Assembly: GCA_964586235.1 (NCBI GenBank)
Contig: CAZPIO010000003.1
Coordinates: forward strand, 57,345-121,344
DNA: 64,000 nucleotides
Direction: 5' to 3'
DNA from: JAUCQB01 sp964586235
GTDB lineage: Bacteria; Planctomycetota; Phycisphaerae; UBA1845; PWPN01
Below the pieces are notes generated by a model. That model was not told where the DNA came from. It worked only from the letters and a program-made list of their open reading frames with translations, and searched no databases. The position numbers and the translations under genes are program-made. Below, one piece after another: positions 26,721 to 36,025 of this stretch (position 1 is its first letter; each line of letters starts with the position of its first letter).

Positions 26721-26770
26721 GGTTGACGGGCAGGGTTGGGGGCCTACATTGTGAGTTGGGAGCGGTTGTC

Positions 26771-27715
26771 ATGCCGGTTTATGACGTACACACGCACGTC
26801 GGGCTCGACCAGGGGTTTTACCTTAGAGGATGGAGACCATACGCCGCTTGGGCCCGCGAGCTGCTCGATCACATGGACGCACACGGCATCGATCGAGCGG
26901 TGTGCTTCCCATTTACGCTGCCCTCGGCGTTTGATGCGGTCGCGTTTGCGGAGCGGGGTCGCGTCGAGCTGCTGATCGGGCGGGTGCCGTTTGACCGCGA
27001 GAACGAGATGCTGGTCCGGGAGATCCAGGCGCTCGGGGCGGGCGAGCGGCTGTATCCGCTGGCGATGATCGACCCTTCGCGATGCGTCGATGAGCAACTG
27101 GCGAACCTGGAACGTCTGGCGGGGCGGATCTGCGGGCTTAAGTTGCAGTCGACGATCATCGAGTCGCCAGTGCTCAACCTGTTGACGGTCGGCCGCGGGC
27201 TGATGGAGTTCGCGGCTGATCGTGGTCTGCCGGTGCTGCTGCACGCGACGATCTGGGAAAAGGCGATTCATGCCCTGGCGAGCGACTGCCTGGCGGTGGC
27301 CGAGGCGTTCCCGAGCATTCGGTTCGATCTGGCTCATTCGCTGGCGTTTCATGCCGGCAACCTGCGGCGGGCGGCACAGATGCCGAATGTCTGGGTGGAT
27401 TGCGCCGCCCTGCTCGCTCACTGCGAGCTGGCGCGGCAGGCCTCGCCGATCATCGCGGCTCCGGCGGATCGACTGGATGCCGACTACACACGACCGGAGC
27501 AGGTGCTGGAGGCGATCCACGCGATTCTGGGCGACCGGTTTCTGTGGGGCTCGGACAACCCGTTCATGAGCTGGTGCGATGATCAGCTTCGGCTGCTGTA
27601 CTCGTACGCCGACGAAGCCCGGGCGCTGCACGCCTTGCCCGACCGCGTGCGCAGGGATATCAGCGTCGTCGGGCCGGAGGCGTGGCTGTTCGGCCGGAAA
27701 GGATTCGACAAGTGA
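26771..27715 (+). CDS. Amidohydrolase-family metal-dependent hydrolase
   Basis: A 314-residue TIM-barrel hydrolase of the amidohydrolase_2 type. The start is the ATG at 26771 with GGGAG eight bases upstream; earlier codons run into repeat DNA. Metal-binding features are HTH near residue 7 (DVHTHVG), the strand His in LLHATIW and in DLAHS, and the late Asp in WGSDNPF. Members hydrolyse lactones, decarboxylate aromatic acids or cleave C-N bonds in the cytosol. The stop codon overlaps the start of the following SDR gene by four bases (GTGA), so they are translated together. A dehydrogenase plus lactonase pair for sugar oxidation is a plausible pathway, but is inferred. Confidence 0.85.
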   Translation: MPVYDVHTHVGLDQGFYLRGWRPYAAWARELLDHMDAHGIDRAVCFPFTLPSAFDAVAFAERGRVELLIGRVPFDRENEMLVREIQALGAGERLYPLAMIDPSRCVDEQLANLERLAGRICGLKLQSTIIESPVLNLLTVGRGLMEFAADRGLPVLLHATIWEKAIHALASDCLAVAEAFPSIRFDLAHSLAFHAGNLRRAAQMPNVWVDCAALLAHCELARQASPIIAAPADRLDADYTRPEQVLEAIHAILGDRFLWGSDNPFMSWCDDQLRLLYSYADEARALHALPDRVRRDISVVGPEAWLFGRKGFDK

Positions 27716-28506
27716 TCACGCTCAAAGGTCACGCCGCCTTGATCACCGGTTCGAGCAAGGGCGTCGGCCGGGCGATTGCGATTGCCCTCGCGGAGGCGGG
27801 CGCGGAAGTCGTTATTCACGGGCGGGCGATGAGCAATGAGGCACAGGAGACCATGGACCGCTGCGCGCGGCACGGCGTGAATGTCTCGTTTGTGCCCGGC
27901 GATCTGTCGGGGCCCACGGAAGCCGCAGTCTGCGAGGTTTTTGAGGCGGCGATTGCAGCCAGTCCTGACATCGACATCCTGGTCAACAACGCGGGCCAGT
28001 ATTTCGACGTGCCGTACCTGGAGATGGACCTGGAGCGGTTCGAGAAGACGATGCGGCTGAACGTTGCGTCTGGCTATTTCCTGACGCAGCGGTTCGCCCG
28101 CCGGTGGATCGAGAGGAATATCGCCGGGCGGGTGCTGTTCAGCGGGTCGATCAACGGGCGGCTGGCCGAGCCGGTCTCGACGGCGTACGACAGTTCCAAG
28201 GGAGCGATCGAGATGATGGTCAAGACGCTGGCGGTGGCGCTGGCGCCTCACAATATCCGCGTCAACGGCATCGCGCCGGGCATGGTGCGATCGGCGTCAA
28301 CGGCGTGGCTCGACGGGAACCCCGAGAAGGCCGCGTGGATCGCCCATCATACGCCGAACGGGCAGATCCCCGATGCCGAGGTGTGCGGGCCGGGGGCGGT
28401 TTACCTGGTGAGCGATGCGGCGTGGCATGTGTGCGGGCACATGCTGCTGGTCGATGGGGGGATGAGCGCTTGGCAGTATCCGGAGCCGATGGGTCAGGGG
28501 ACCTGA
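27712..28506 (+). CDS. SDR-family oxidoreductase
   Basis: A 264-residue classical short-chain dehydrogenase. The GTG at 27712 overlaps the previous stop (GTGA) and has GGAAAGGA upstream, which decides the start against the GTG at 27682. All signatures are intact: TGSSKGVG cofactor loop, VNNAG, catalytic Ser in FSGSING and YDSSK. The C-terminus keeps CGHMLLVDGG. It should use NAD(H) or NADP(H) to oxidise a sugar alcohol, sugar or hydroxy acid. It is translationally coupled to the amidohydrolase, which may open a lactone formed by this enzyme. After the stop an AT-rich stretch and then repeat hairpins follow. Confidence 0.92.
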   Translation: MITLKGHAALITGSSKGVGRAIAIALAEAGAEVVIHGRAMSNEAQETMDRCARHGVNVSFVPGDLSGPTEAAVCEVFEAAIAASPDIDILVNNAGQYFDVPYLEMDLERFEKTMRLNVASGYFLTQRFARRWIERNIAGRVLFSGSINGRLAEPVSTAYDSSKGAIEMMVKTLAVALAPHNIRVNGIAPGMVRSASTAWLDGNPEKAAWIAHHTPNGQIPDAEVCGPGAVYLVSDAAWHVCGHMLLVDGGMSAWQYPEPMGQGT

Positions 28507-28597
28507 CCGATTGCAGATTTCAGATTTAATATTTAAGATTATAAATACTCTCTTCACCCTCCTCCCGTTTCTGTCAGAATCATCATCGTGACCCCAC

Positions 28598-28712
28598 CCA
28601 TTCGCTTGCGCGAATGGATGGGCCACCCGGCCACACTGCTAAAACACTGCTCGCAGAGCAGTGGCACACGATAATGACAATCGCGAGCCCAGATTCAGAG
28701 AACCTGGGCCAC
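28598..28712. repeat. Family-D hairpins with variable stems and constant GGCACACG/GGCCACCCG tails
   Basis: Three hairpins stand in a row. CCATTCGC/GCGAATGG (28598-28617) is followed by ATGGGCCACCCG. CACTGCTC-GCA-GAGCAGTG (28645-28663) is followed by GCACACG. CCCAGATTC ... GAACCTGGG (about 28689-28708) is followed by CCACCCG. They lie between two convergent genes and may help terminate transcription. The stretch 28507-28597 is AT-rich and holds no supported gene. Confidence 0.8.
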
Positions 28713-28718
28713 CCGTGT

Positions 28719-31700
28719 TCAGAGACTGAAGGATTCCAGGGTGCCGTCGGGGGTGATGGCGAGGACCTGTTTTGCGCCTTTTGCGGTGAAGAGCCCCAGT
28801 TGGCGATATGAGCCTGCCTGGCGCCATTGCTCGCTGAGGTCGTCGACGTTCAGGCATCTCAAGGTCGTTCGCGTGCCGGCCAGGACAGCGGTCTGGCCAT
28901 TCGACGTGCGCAAGGCGGTCAGGCAGACGAGAGGTTCGTCGAGCAACCGGCTGGTGATCACTCTGCCGTCGTGGCGGACGACGAACACGTAGCCGTCCTC
29001 GCGGCCGTAGACGATCACGGCGGGTCGGCGCTGGTCAAGTCTGACCGCCGCGGCGCCGACGCAGGGGGCGTCGGTGGAGTGCTGCCATTTCACCGGGGAC
29101 TTGCCGCGCCCGTAAAGCCCGACTCCTTCCTCGCTGGCGAGGAGGGCCTCGACCTGGCCGTCGGCGTCGTAATCGTCGAGTTCGAAATGCACCAGCGGGC
29201 CGTTGGGGACGCTGCAGCGAGATTGCGGCTGGTTCGTCTTGCCGCCCCACCACTCGAGCGGGACCGGCCCGACCCAGGGGATGTCACAGCGGATCGCGAA
29301 CTGGCCGGCGGCGGCGAAGCGAGGCGGCACCGGCCTGATGCCCGCCTGGTGTCCGTCACGCCTGAAGTACTCCTGCAACTGGCCCTTGGCATCGAGCCGG
29401 GCGGAGAAGAAGTAGGACGTGCAGAGCACCTGCTTTTCGGGATAGCCGTCGGGCTTCCAGGCGACCATGCCGTACACAAGGCTTCCGTCGCCGTACAGCT
29501 CGCCGTGGGTCTCTTTCCGCATCTGCGAGAAGTCGCGGTGCCAGCGAAGCGAGCCGTCGCCATTGAGGACATCCACCGCACGGTCGCCACGGCTGACGAA
29601 CACCTCGCGGCGACCGTCGTTTTCCAGGTCCCACGCATCAACGGTCACGATCCCTTCCGACCAGCTCTTGTGCCATTGCTGCGAGCCGTCGGCATTCAGA
29701 ATCGACAGGCCGCCTTCGGAGGTCCACGCCAGGATCTCGTCATCGCCGTCGTTGTTCAGGTCGATCGTCCGCACCTGCACCGGTTGAACGCCGCCGGGGC
29801 CCGTGGTGCGAACCTGGACCTCGCTCAGCGGCATGTCAGCGGTCGGGCCGTCAAGCACGCGCACGCGGATTTCGCGGGCGAACTGGTTCAGGCCACTGAG
29901 GCGGTAACACTCGAAGACGTAGTCATGGCCCTTGTACAGAGCGTGATGAGTCGGCTCACGGCGGGCTCGGAGCGTCCGTTTGCGGGCATCTTTGTTGAAG
30001 CCGTCGCTGCTGAAGGTCAGCTCGAAGCTCATTTCGGCCGATGCCAGCGGCGGGGCATCCTCGCCGGCCGACTCGCCAAAGAGGGTGATTTCAGCGATGG
30101 TCGACTGCTGCGGCAACACAAGCCTGAAGGTGGCGTCCTCTAGGGGGGCGAGGTTTACCTCGGCGAGCATGGACGAGGCGGACGGGCGAACGCTTCTGCG
30201 CTGTTCGGGCGGGGTGAGGTTGAAGCCGCCGCTGGATCCGGATTGAAGGCGCGGCTCGGCCCGCAGGAGCGGCAGGATCCAGTCAGTCGCGAGAATGGTG
30301 GGCCCCGTGACGTTTCGCTCGCCTGCCAGCCGAACGCCGTCGATCAGGCCGCCGCGAGATCCGGGAGCGGGATGGGTCCAGGATGGCCGGACAGTTCCGG
30401 TGGCGGCTGACGGCTTCGGCGATACGGGTTGGGTCTCAGTTTTCTTCGTTTGTTGCAGAAGACCTATCAGCAAGCGACCGACCTTCTCCCTCCACTCGTC
30501 TTTGGCGGCGATGCGGCCGGATTCGGCGGTGAAGATCGTGCCCTCCAGTTGCACCGACGTACCGTCCAGCAGGCAGCCGCGATCGGTGGTGAGCACGAGC
30601 ATCTTTGCATCGGTCTTCAGCATGCCGAAATCGATCCCCTTCTCGCCGATTGCGAGAAAAAACGCGCCGCCGAGCAGTATCGGGACATCCAAGCCAACCG
30701 GGCGGTCGAGCTTCGGTGTAACCAGCACCGCACCGGGGGCAACCTGGCGGACTTCATAGCGTCCCGGCCGTTGCGGTCCGGAGGTGTGAATCAGGTTGGC
30801 GAACTGGATTTCCTCGCCACCTTTGGCCGAAAGCACCCGGCGTTCCCGCAGGACGGTCGGTCTGACGGCCCCGTCCCTGGCCGGCGACCGGGCACTCCAG
30901 CATTCGGCCGGGGCGGCGGATTCGATGGAAAAGGTGACCTCATCCTGCACCGATTCCCAGCAGGAGCCCTGCAGCGACGCGAAGCCTGGTGTGCGCCAGT
31001 TGCAGGAGGTCACGTACTCGCCGGGCCGATTGACCTTCAGGCGGTCGAGGACCAGCGTGTAGCGATCGGGCAGCACGAAGAGGTATCGGATCCAGATTGT
31101 GCCGCGGTTGTCGGGCAGGCGGCTGGCGACCATGGCGGCATCGCCGAAGTCGGCATAGCCGAGCAGCTCGCAGGCGGCGGGGATCGGTTCATCGTCGACA
31201 CCGTTGGAGACGTGGACGCCGTTCTTGAAGTAAAGCGATCGCCGGCCGGTGTTGTGGACCAGCCACAGCCGGTCGAGGTCGGTGCAGCGGATGATGGAGT
31301 TCATGTCGATGGTGCTGAGCGAGGTTCCGGAGAAGCCCTGGAGCAGGAAATAGGCGTTTTCGGGCCGGGGGCCGCGGATGACGACCTTATCAAAGGCCGT
31401 ATCGGCGGTGATTTGGGGGGCGGACAGGCCGGTCACGGCGTAACCGTCCATGAGCGGGCTGTGCAGGAAATCACCGGAGTTCATGAAGGCCAGGCGGTAT
31501 GGGGTCAGGCGGATGACGTCGAGGAAGGGCAGGAATCTGTCGCTCGCCGGTCCGAGCGGCCGAGTGCCCGCGTACTGATGGATTCCGGCCGGCTGGAGGG
31601 CTCCCCAGGAGGTGCTCAGCGACGGGAGCCGCTTGAGGGCGTCGTCGTATGCTCGGTCCTGGTAGACGAACGCACACGAGCCGAGCAGAAGGCCGCCGTT

Positions 31701-32978
31701 GAGCATGAATCGCTCCCAGCCGGGAAGAGCCTCACCGTAACCCTGGATGCCGGCGTAGAAGCCGCGATTGTCGGTGATGGACAGGAGCTTGCGAGCGGAT
31801 TGTCCGGCCAGACCGTTGTGGAACCACGCCAGCTTGCCTGACTGGAGGCAATAGCTGGCGATGTTCTGAGCGGAGTCGACGGCCTGGTAGTCATCCTGGT
31901 CGTCGGCGTAGTGGCGCGACAGACCGTCGAGGTAGGCTTCGGCTTGGCTGTGCCACTGCTGCAACTGATCGCGCGTGTCCGAGTCGAGATTGCCCACTTC
32001 GAGCAAAACGCGGATGAGGGTCCACCAAGCGAGCATGCCAGTGGTGTGATGGCGGCAGCCGATGCCCCTGGAGGCGTCGCTGACCCGCCACCAAGCCTTG
32101 GATTGATCGGACACGGTCCCGAACAGGCAGCGGTCGACCCTGGTCCGCTCCTGAGGCGTGAAGACCGGGCTGACCCGGGCTCTTCGCCACGCAACGGCGA
32201 GGTTCTCCATGGTGTAGTCGCCGATCCGGATTGAGTTCTTGTCGCCGGCGATGTGGTTCAGGATCGCCTCTCGCGAACGGCGGGCAAAATCTTCGTTCCC
32301 CGTGTAGAAGTAGAGATGCGCGGCATAGGTGAAGTCATCGACACCGAGCGAGTTGGCACCTGGCTGAGACCGTACCCATTCGAACGCGGGCCCGAACAAG
32401 TCATCCATTTGCCTGCCGAGCTTCACTTCGAGCAGGTAAGGAAGCCTGACCTCGCGGCCGGGCGTCAGTGCCTTGAGCTTCACGATAAGTTGGGCAACTG
32501 CCGCCTTAGCCCCGGCGGTGTCGGCCGAGCCTACGATCAGGCAGTTCCGATCGTCACCGAAAGGACGGACGATGGTTCGAAGCTCATAGCCTGCCCGGCC
32601 GGGATAGAGAGCGTCACAACAAGTGTAGTAGTTTGCGTAGAATGGGAAGATGGCGCGGTTGCTGTTGAGGTCGCCGAGGAGGATCAGGCTGAGATTCTGG
32701 AGGTCCCGCCGGATCGGACCGAGCCGTTGCGGTACGGCGTCGGTGTCGGCCGCAACGCGGACTCTGCCCGCCCCGAGCCCGGCGATTGCATTGGCGACCT
32801 GGCGGGCCATATCCTGCCACTGGCTCTGCTGGGCGGGATAGACGATGGCGCAGACCGGCTTGCCGTTTTCGACGAGTTGGACAGCGCCGTCGTCGTTGGC
32901 CTGCCGGATGGGGACGGATCGTGAGGCGCCGAGGAGAGAACCTGAGATCGCCAGAGCCAATGTCAGGTTGCCAACCAT
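28719..32978 (-). CDS. Large secreted heparinase-like protein with C-terminal FG-GAP/PQQ-like propeller
   Basis: A 1,419-residue exported protein. The start is the ATG at 32978 with TTTGGAG upstream. A signal peptide is followed by an alpha/beta domain (about 30-180) like the N-terminal domains of some glycoside hydrolases. A helical region (about 190-470) and a beta-sandwich containing the heparinase II/III-like FLLQGFSGTSLSTIDMNS (about 540-800) follow. A Pro/Ser/Thr linker at about 840-870 leads to a galactose-binding-like segment. The final 380 residues have FG-GAP/PQQ-type blades (DLNNDGDDEILAWTSEGG, DLENDGRREVFVSRG). It probably degrades or binds an acidic polysaccharide outside the cell. 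The catalytic residues were not identified with certainty. Confidence 0.72.
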   Translation of the reverse strand: MVGNLTLALAISGSLLGASRSVPIRQANDDGAVQLVENGKPVCAIVYPAQQSQWQDMARQVANAIAGLGAGRVRVAADTDAVPQRLGPIRRDLQNLSLILLGDLNSNRAIFPFYANYYTCCDALYPGRAGYELRTIVRPFGDDRNCLIVGSADTAGAKAAVAQLIVKLKALTPGREVRLPYLLEVKLGRQMDDLFGPAFEWVRSQPGANSLGVDDFTYAAHLYFYTGNEDFARRSREAILNHIAGDKNSIRIGDYTMENLAVAWRRARVSPVFTPQERTRVDRCLFGTVSDQSKAWWRVSDASRGIGCRHHTTGMLAWWTLIRVLLEVGNLDSDTRDQLQQWHSQAEAYLDGLSRHYADDQDDYQAVDSAQNIASYCLQSGKLAWFHNGLAGQSARKLLSITDNRGFYAGIQGYGEALPGWERFMLNGGLLLGSCAFVYQDRAYDDALKRLPSLSTSWGALQPAGIHQYAGTRPLGPASDRFLPFLDVIRLTPYRLAFMNSGDFLHSPLMDGYAVTGLSAPQITADTAFDKVVIRGPRPENAYFLLQGFSGTSLSTIDMNSIIRCTDLDRLWLVHNTGRRSLYFKNGVHVSNGVDDEPIPAACELLGYADFGDAAMVASRLPDNRGTIWIRYLFVLPDRYTLVLDRLKVNRPGEYVTSCNWRTPGFASLQGSCWESVQDEVTFSIESAAPAECWSARSPARDGAVRPTVLRERRVLSAKGGEEIQFANLIHTSGPQRPGRYEVRQVAPGAVLVTPKLDRPVGLDVPILLGGAFFLAIGEKGIDFGMLKTDAKMLVLTTDRGCLLDGTSVQLEGTIFTAESGRIAAKDEWREKVGRLLIGLLQQTKKTETQPVSPKPSAATGTVRPSWTHPAPGSRGGLIDGVRLAGERNVTGPTILATDWILPLLRAEPRLQSGSSGGFNLTPPEQRRSVRPSASSMLAEVNLAPLEDATFRLVLPQQSTIAEITLFGESAGEDAPPLASAEMSFELTFSSDGFNKDARKRTLRARREPTHHALYKGHDYVFECYRLSGLNQFAREIRVRVLDGPTADMPLSEVQVRTTGPGGVQPVQVRTIDLNNDGDDEILAWTSEGGLSILNADGSQQWHKSWSEGIVTVDAWDLENDGRREVFVSRGDRAVDVLNGDGSLRWHRDFSQMRKETHGELYGDGSLVYGMVAWKPDGYPEKQVLCTSYFFSARLDAKGQLQEYFRRDGHQAGIRPVPPRFAAAGQFAIRCDIPWVGPVPLEWWGGKTNQPQSRCSVPNGPLVHFELDDYDADGQVEALLASEEGVGLYGRGKSPVKWQHSTDAPCVGAAAVRLDQRRPAVIVYGREDGYVFVVRHDGRVITSRLLDEPLVCLTALRTSNGQTAVLAGTRTTLRCLNVDDLSEQWRQAGSYRQLGLFTAKGAKQVLAITPDGTLESFSL

Positions 32979-33056
32979 GCGAGGCTCCAAAGCCGGTTCG
33001 GCTTGGTCACCGGCAACGAAAACGGTTATCCTCTTGCCGTCCGGGCGACGCAGAAG

Positions 33057-33081
33057 GATCGCGGTCAGAGACCGCTCCTAC
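33057..33081. repeat. Single family-A hairpin in the divergent gap before the epimerase gene
   Basis: GATC, GCGGTC-AGA-GACCGC and the tail TCCTAC. This is the GCGGTC/GACCGC stem variant also found inside the enolase-family gene. It lies between the divergent heparinase-like and epimerase genes; the rest of this 187-base gap shows no clear promoter. Confidence 0.85.
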
Positions 33082-33165
33082 GCTCCTTGCGGGAGAGGTC
33101 TGCGGCGCCAATCAGCATAAATTGTGCCCGGTCAAAAACCAACCGGGAGCCACCGAGAGCCTGAC

Positions 33166-34341
33166 ATGATGGATTTTGCCCAGCTTCGGAGCCTGTATCA
33201 GAGCACGCTGCTTGATGACGTGATCCCCTTCTGGATGCGGCACGCCATCGATGCCGACGGGGCGATCAACACCTGCATCAAGGATGACGGCACGGTGGTC
33301 AATCGCGACCGCTGGGCGTGGTCGCAGTGGCGGGCCGTGTGGGTGTTCGCCAAGCTGTACAATTCGGTTGAACGACGGTCGGAGTGGCTGAAGATCGCGG
33401 AGGGGATCGCGGGCTTTTCCGTGGCTCACGGGCCACTCGAAGACGGGCACTGGCCGATGCAGCTCGATGCCGAGGGCAAGGTGATCCGCGGTTTCGAGAG
33501 CATTTACGCAGATGGATTCGCGATCTACGGCCTGGTGGAGCTGTGGCGGGCCACGCACAGAAAGCAATACCAGGAACTGGCCATGGCCACGTTTCGAGCG
33601 GCCGAGGAGAGCCTGAACGCGACTGAGCCGCCGCCTGCCTATCCGTACCCGATCCCGGCCGGACGGATGAACCACGGCGTCAGCATGCTGTTCTCGTTGG
33701 TGTACTACGAGCTGGCGGATGCGATGAGCGATCCGGCGGTGCGCGAGGCCAGTTTGCGCCATCATCGGCGGGTCATGGGGCAGTTCCTGCGGCCGGACCG
33801 CGGCCTGGTCGTGGAGTGGCTGGACCTGGAGGGCAACGAGATCGCCCCACCGGACGGGACGGTGGTGCTGCCGGGCCATGCGATCGAGTCGATGTGGATG
33901 CAGATCCATATCGCTTTGGAGACGGGCGATTCGTCGGTCATTGAGCGGGCGGTTGAGGCGATCCGGCGGCATCTGGAGGCCGGCTGGGACGCCGAATGCG
34001 GCGGGTTGTTCCTTGCCGTTGATGCGGATGGACGTCCTGAGGTCGCATGGCCGTATGCGGACACGAAACTCTGGTGGCCGCACACGGAGGCGCTCTATGC
34101 GACCTTGCTGGCGTACGAGATCTCGCGGCAGAACTGGTGTCTCGGGTGGTATCAGCGGATCCACGACTACGCCTTTAGCCATTATCCGGTGAAGGAGCAC
34201 GGTGAGTGGACGCAGAAGCTCGATCGCCGGGGGCGGCCGATCAGCGAGGTCGTGGCCCTGCCGGTCAAGGACCCGTTTCATTTGCCGCGGGCACTCATTT
34301 ACGGGGTTGAGGTGCTTTCGCGGTTGGAGGGAAAAGGGTGA
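33166..34341 (+). CDS. AGE-family epimerase (N-acylglucosamine 2-epimerase type)
   Basis: A 391-residue (alpha/alpha)6-barrel enzyme. The ATG at 33166 (followed at once by a second ATG) has GAGAG six bases upstream. Family residues are WSQWRAVWVFAKLYN, the two catalytic His regions PGHAIESMWM and WWPHTEALYA, and YADGFAIYGLVELWRAT. AGE proteins epimerise N-acetylglucosamine/mannosamine, cellobiose, mannose or related sugars at C2; sequence alone does not separate these. Length is normal. A sulfatase gene starts 49 bp downstream with a repeat hairpin between, and the heparinase-like protein is divergent. A role in processing sugars released from a sulfated or acidic glycan is therefore reasonable inference. 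Confidence 0.88.
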   Translation: MMDFAQLRSLYQSTLLDDVIPFWMRHAIDADGAINTCIKDDGTVVNRDRWAWSQWRAVWVFAKLYNSVERRSEWLKIAEGIAGFSVAHGPLEDGHWPMQLDAEGKVIRGFESIYADGFAIYGLVELWRATHRKQYQELAMATFRAAEESLNATEPPPAYPYPIPAGRMNHGVSMLFSLVYYELADAMSDPAVREASLRHHRRVMGQFLRPDRGLVVEWLDLEGNEIAPPDGTVVLPGHAIESMWMQIHIALETGDSSVIERAVEAIRRHLEAGWDAECGGLFLAVDADGRPEVAWPYADTKLWWPHTEALYATLLAYEISRQNWCLGWYQRIHDYAFSHYPVKEHGEWTQKLDRRGRPISEVVALPVKDPFHLPRALIYGVEVLSRLEGKG

Positions 34342-34351
34342 AGGGGCGGAG

Positions 34352-34377
34352 CACTGCTCGCTGAGCAGTGGCACACG
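34352..34377. repeat. Family-D hairpin between epimerase and sulfatase genes
   Basis: CACTGCTC-GCT-GAGCAGTG followed by GCACACG. It fills most of the 49-bp gap upstream of the sulfatase ribosome-binding site and may modulate read-through between the two genes. Confidence 0.85.
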
Positions 34378-34390
34378 GATGGAGGTAGTC

Positions 34391-35947
34391 GTGAAAGCGT
34401 CAAGGACATGTCTTGCACTGGTTGCGTTGATCCTCTCAATCCTGGGCGGTCTGCGGCCGGCTCTTGCCGCGGAGGCCGCAGAGCGTCGCTTCAACCTGAT
34501 CTTTATTCTGGCCGACGATCTGGGATGGCGTGACACATCGGTGTACGGGAGCACGTTCCACCAGACGCCGAACATCGACCGGCTGGCGCGGAGCGGGATG
34601 ATGTTCACCAATGCTTACGCGGCCAACCCGCTGTGCTCGCCGACGCGGACGAGCATCATGACCGGGCTGTATCCCGGCCGTGTCGGAATCACGACTCCGT
34701 CGTGCCATCTGCCGGAGGCCCGGACCGAGGCGACACTTCCGCAACGTGGCAAGCCTCACGAGAAGGCGATTGCGCCGGTCAGCGCCACGCGTCTGAACAC
34801 CACTTATCCCACCCTTGCCAAGGCGCTGCGGGCGGCCGGCTATGCGACGGGGCATTTCGGCAAATGGCACCTGGGACATGAGCCTTACAGCCCGCTGCAG
34901 CACGGTTTCGACGTCGACCTGCCCCACTTCCCCGGCCCGGGGCCGGCCGGGAGCTATGTAGCGCCGTGGAAATTCGCGCCCGCTTTGAAGTTCACCGGCC
35001 AGCCGGGCGAGCACATCGAGGACCGGATGGCGACGGAGGCGGTAGGGTTCATCAAGGCCAACCGGGATCGGCCGTTTTACCTCAACTACTCGGCCTTCTC
35101 GGTACATGGTCCGTGGGACGCGAAGAAAGATCTCATCGAGCGTTACAGGTTGAAAGCTGACCCGAACTCGCCGCAGCGCAATCCGGTCTACGCGGCCATG
35201 GTGTACAGTCTCGATGATGCGGTCGGCACGCTGCTCAAGACGCTCGACGAGCTGAGCCTGACCGACCGAACGATCGTGGTGTTTTTCTCCGACAACGGCG
35301 GGGTTCACTGGCTGGACGACCGGATGAAACAGCAGTTCGGGTTGGAGAGCCCCCCTACCAGCAACTCGCCCCTGCGCGGCGGCAAGGCGACGCTCTACGA
35401 AGGCGGCACGCGCGAGCCCTGCGTCGTCCGGTGGCCCGGCCGGGTCGAGGCGGGCGCCAAATCGGAGGCCTTGTTGTCCAGCGTGGATTTCTATCCGACG
35501 ATCCTCGAGATGCTGGGCATCGAACGGGATGAAGGGCAGAAACTCGACGGCGTCAGCCAGGTTCCAGCGCTGCTTGGCAAGGGCGCGCCAAGACAAGCGG
35601 CCTTCTGCTTCTTCCCCCACTACACGCCGGTCACGGGGAATCTGCCGGGAGTGTGGGTTCGCCAGGGAGACTGGAAGCTGATCCGCTTTTTCCATGACAA
35701 TGCAGATCAGACGGACCGGTTTGAGCTGTACAACCTGAAGGATGACCTCGGCGAGACGAAGAACCTGGCCGGCGCTCATCCGGACAAGGTGAAGGAGCTG
35801 AACACACTCATCGACCAGCATCTCCGGGAAATCAAACCCGTCCTGCCGAAGCCCAATCCGGCGTACCGTCCGGACGCGACGACGGTGCCAGCGGGCAAAG
35901 CGAGGCAGAAACCCAAGCGAGCCGTTCGCCCAGCCGCAGGACCGTGA
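34391..35947 (+). CDS. Secreted sulfatase (Cys-type, formylglycine-dependent)
   Basis: A 518-residue arylsulfatase. I chose GTG 34391 because GGAGG lies five bases before it; an ATG at 34379 overlaps that ribosome-binding site. A signal peptide runs to about residue 30 (LVALILSILGGLRPALA). Metal ligands lie in FILADDLGWRD. The formylglycine motif is CSPTRTSIMTGLYPGR (C-x-P-x-R). GKWHLG and FFSDNGG follow. The C-terminal 25 residues are Pro/Lys/Arg-rich and outside the fold. It differs from the sulfatase at 8408 and probably has another substrate. Placement with the epimerase and heparinase-like protein suggests removal of sulfate from a glycosaminoglycan- or algal-type polymer. Confidence 0.92.
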   Translation: MKASRTCLALVALILSILGGLRPALAAEAAERRFNLIFILADDLGWRDTSVYGSTFHQTPNIDRLARSGMMFTNAYAANPLCSPTRTSIMTGLYPGRVGITTPSCHLPEARTEATLPQRGKPHEKAIAPVSATRLNTTYPTLAKALRAAGYATGHFGKWHLGHEPYSPLQHGFDVDLPHFPGPGPAGSYVAPWKFAPALKFTGQPGEHIEDRMATEAVGFIKANRDRPFYLNYSAFSVHGPWDAKKDLIERYRLKADPNSPQRNPVYAAMVYSLDDAVGTLLKTLDELSLTDRTIVVFFSDNGGVHWLDDRMKQQFGLESPPTSNSPLRGGKATLYEGGTREPCVVRWPGRVEAGAKSEALLSSVDFYPTILEMLGIERDEGQKLDGVSQVPALLGKGAPRQAAFCFFPHYTPVTGNLPGVWVRQGDWKLIRFFHDNADQTDRFELYNLKDDLGETKNLAGAHPDKVKELNTLIDQHLREIKPVLPKPNPAYRPDATTVPAGKARQKPKRAVRPAAGP

Positions 35948-36005
35948 GTGAGCGAGGATCGGTCATCAGCGAGACACGGCATCCCGTGGAGGGGAGAGTA
36001 CCGGG

Positions 36006-36021
36006 CAGGAGGTTGCTCCTG
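36006..36021. terminator. Hairpin between convergent sulfatase and kdpE genes
   Basis: CAGGAG-GTTG-CTCCTG is a perfect 6-bp stem with a 4-base loop in the 78-bp convergent gap. No U tract follows on either strand, so it is only a weak candidate for a bidirectional terminator. Confidence 0.3.
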
Positions 36022-36025
36022 ACGC

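Noticed and set aside
33112..34611. A 499-codon minus-strand frame over the AGE epimerase and sulfatase start
   Set aside because: The plus strand carries catalytic His motifs of an epimerase and a sulfatase start; the minus frame is a shadow.
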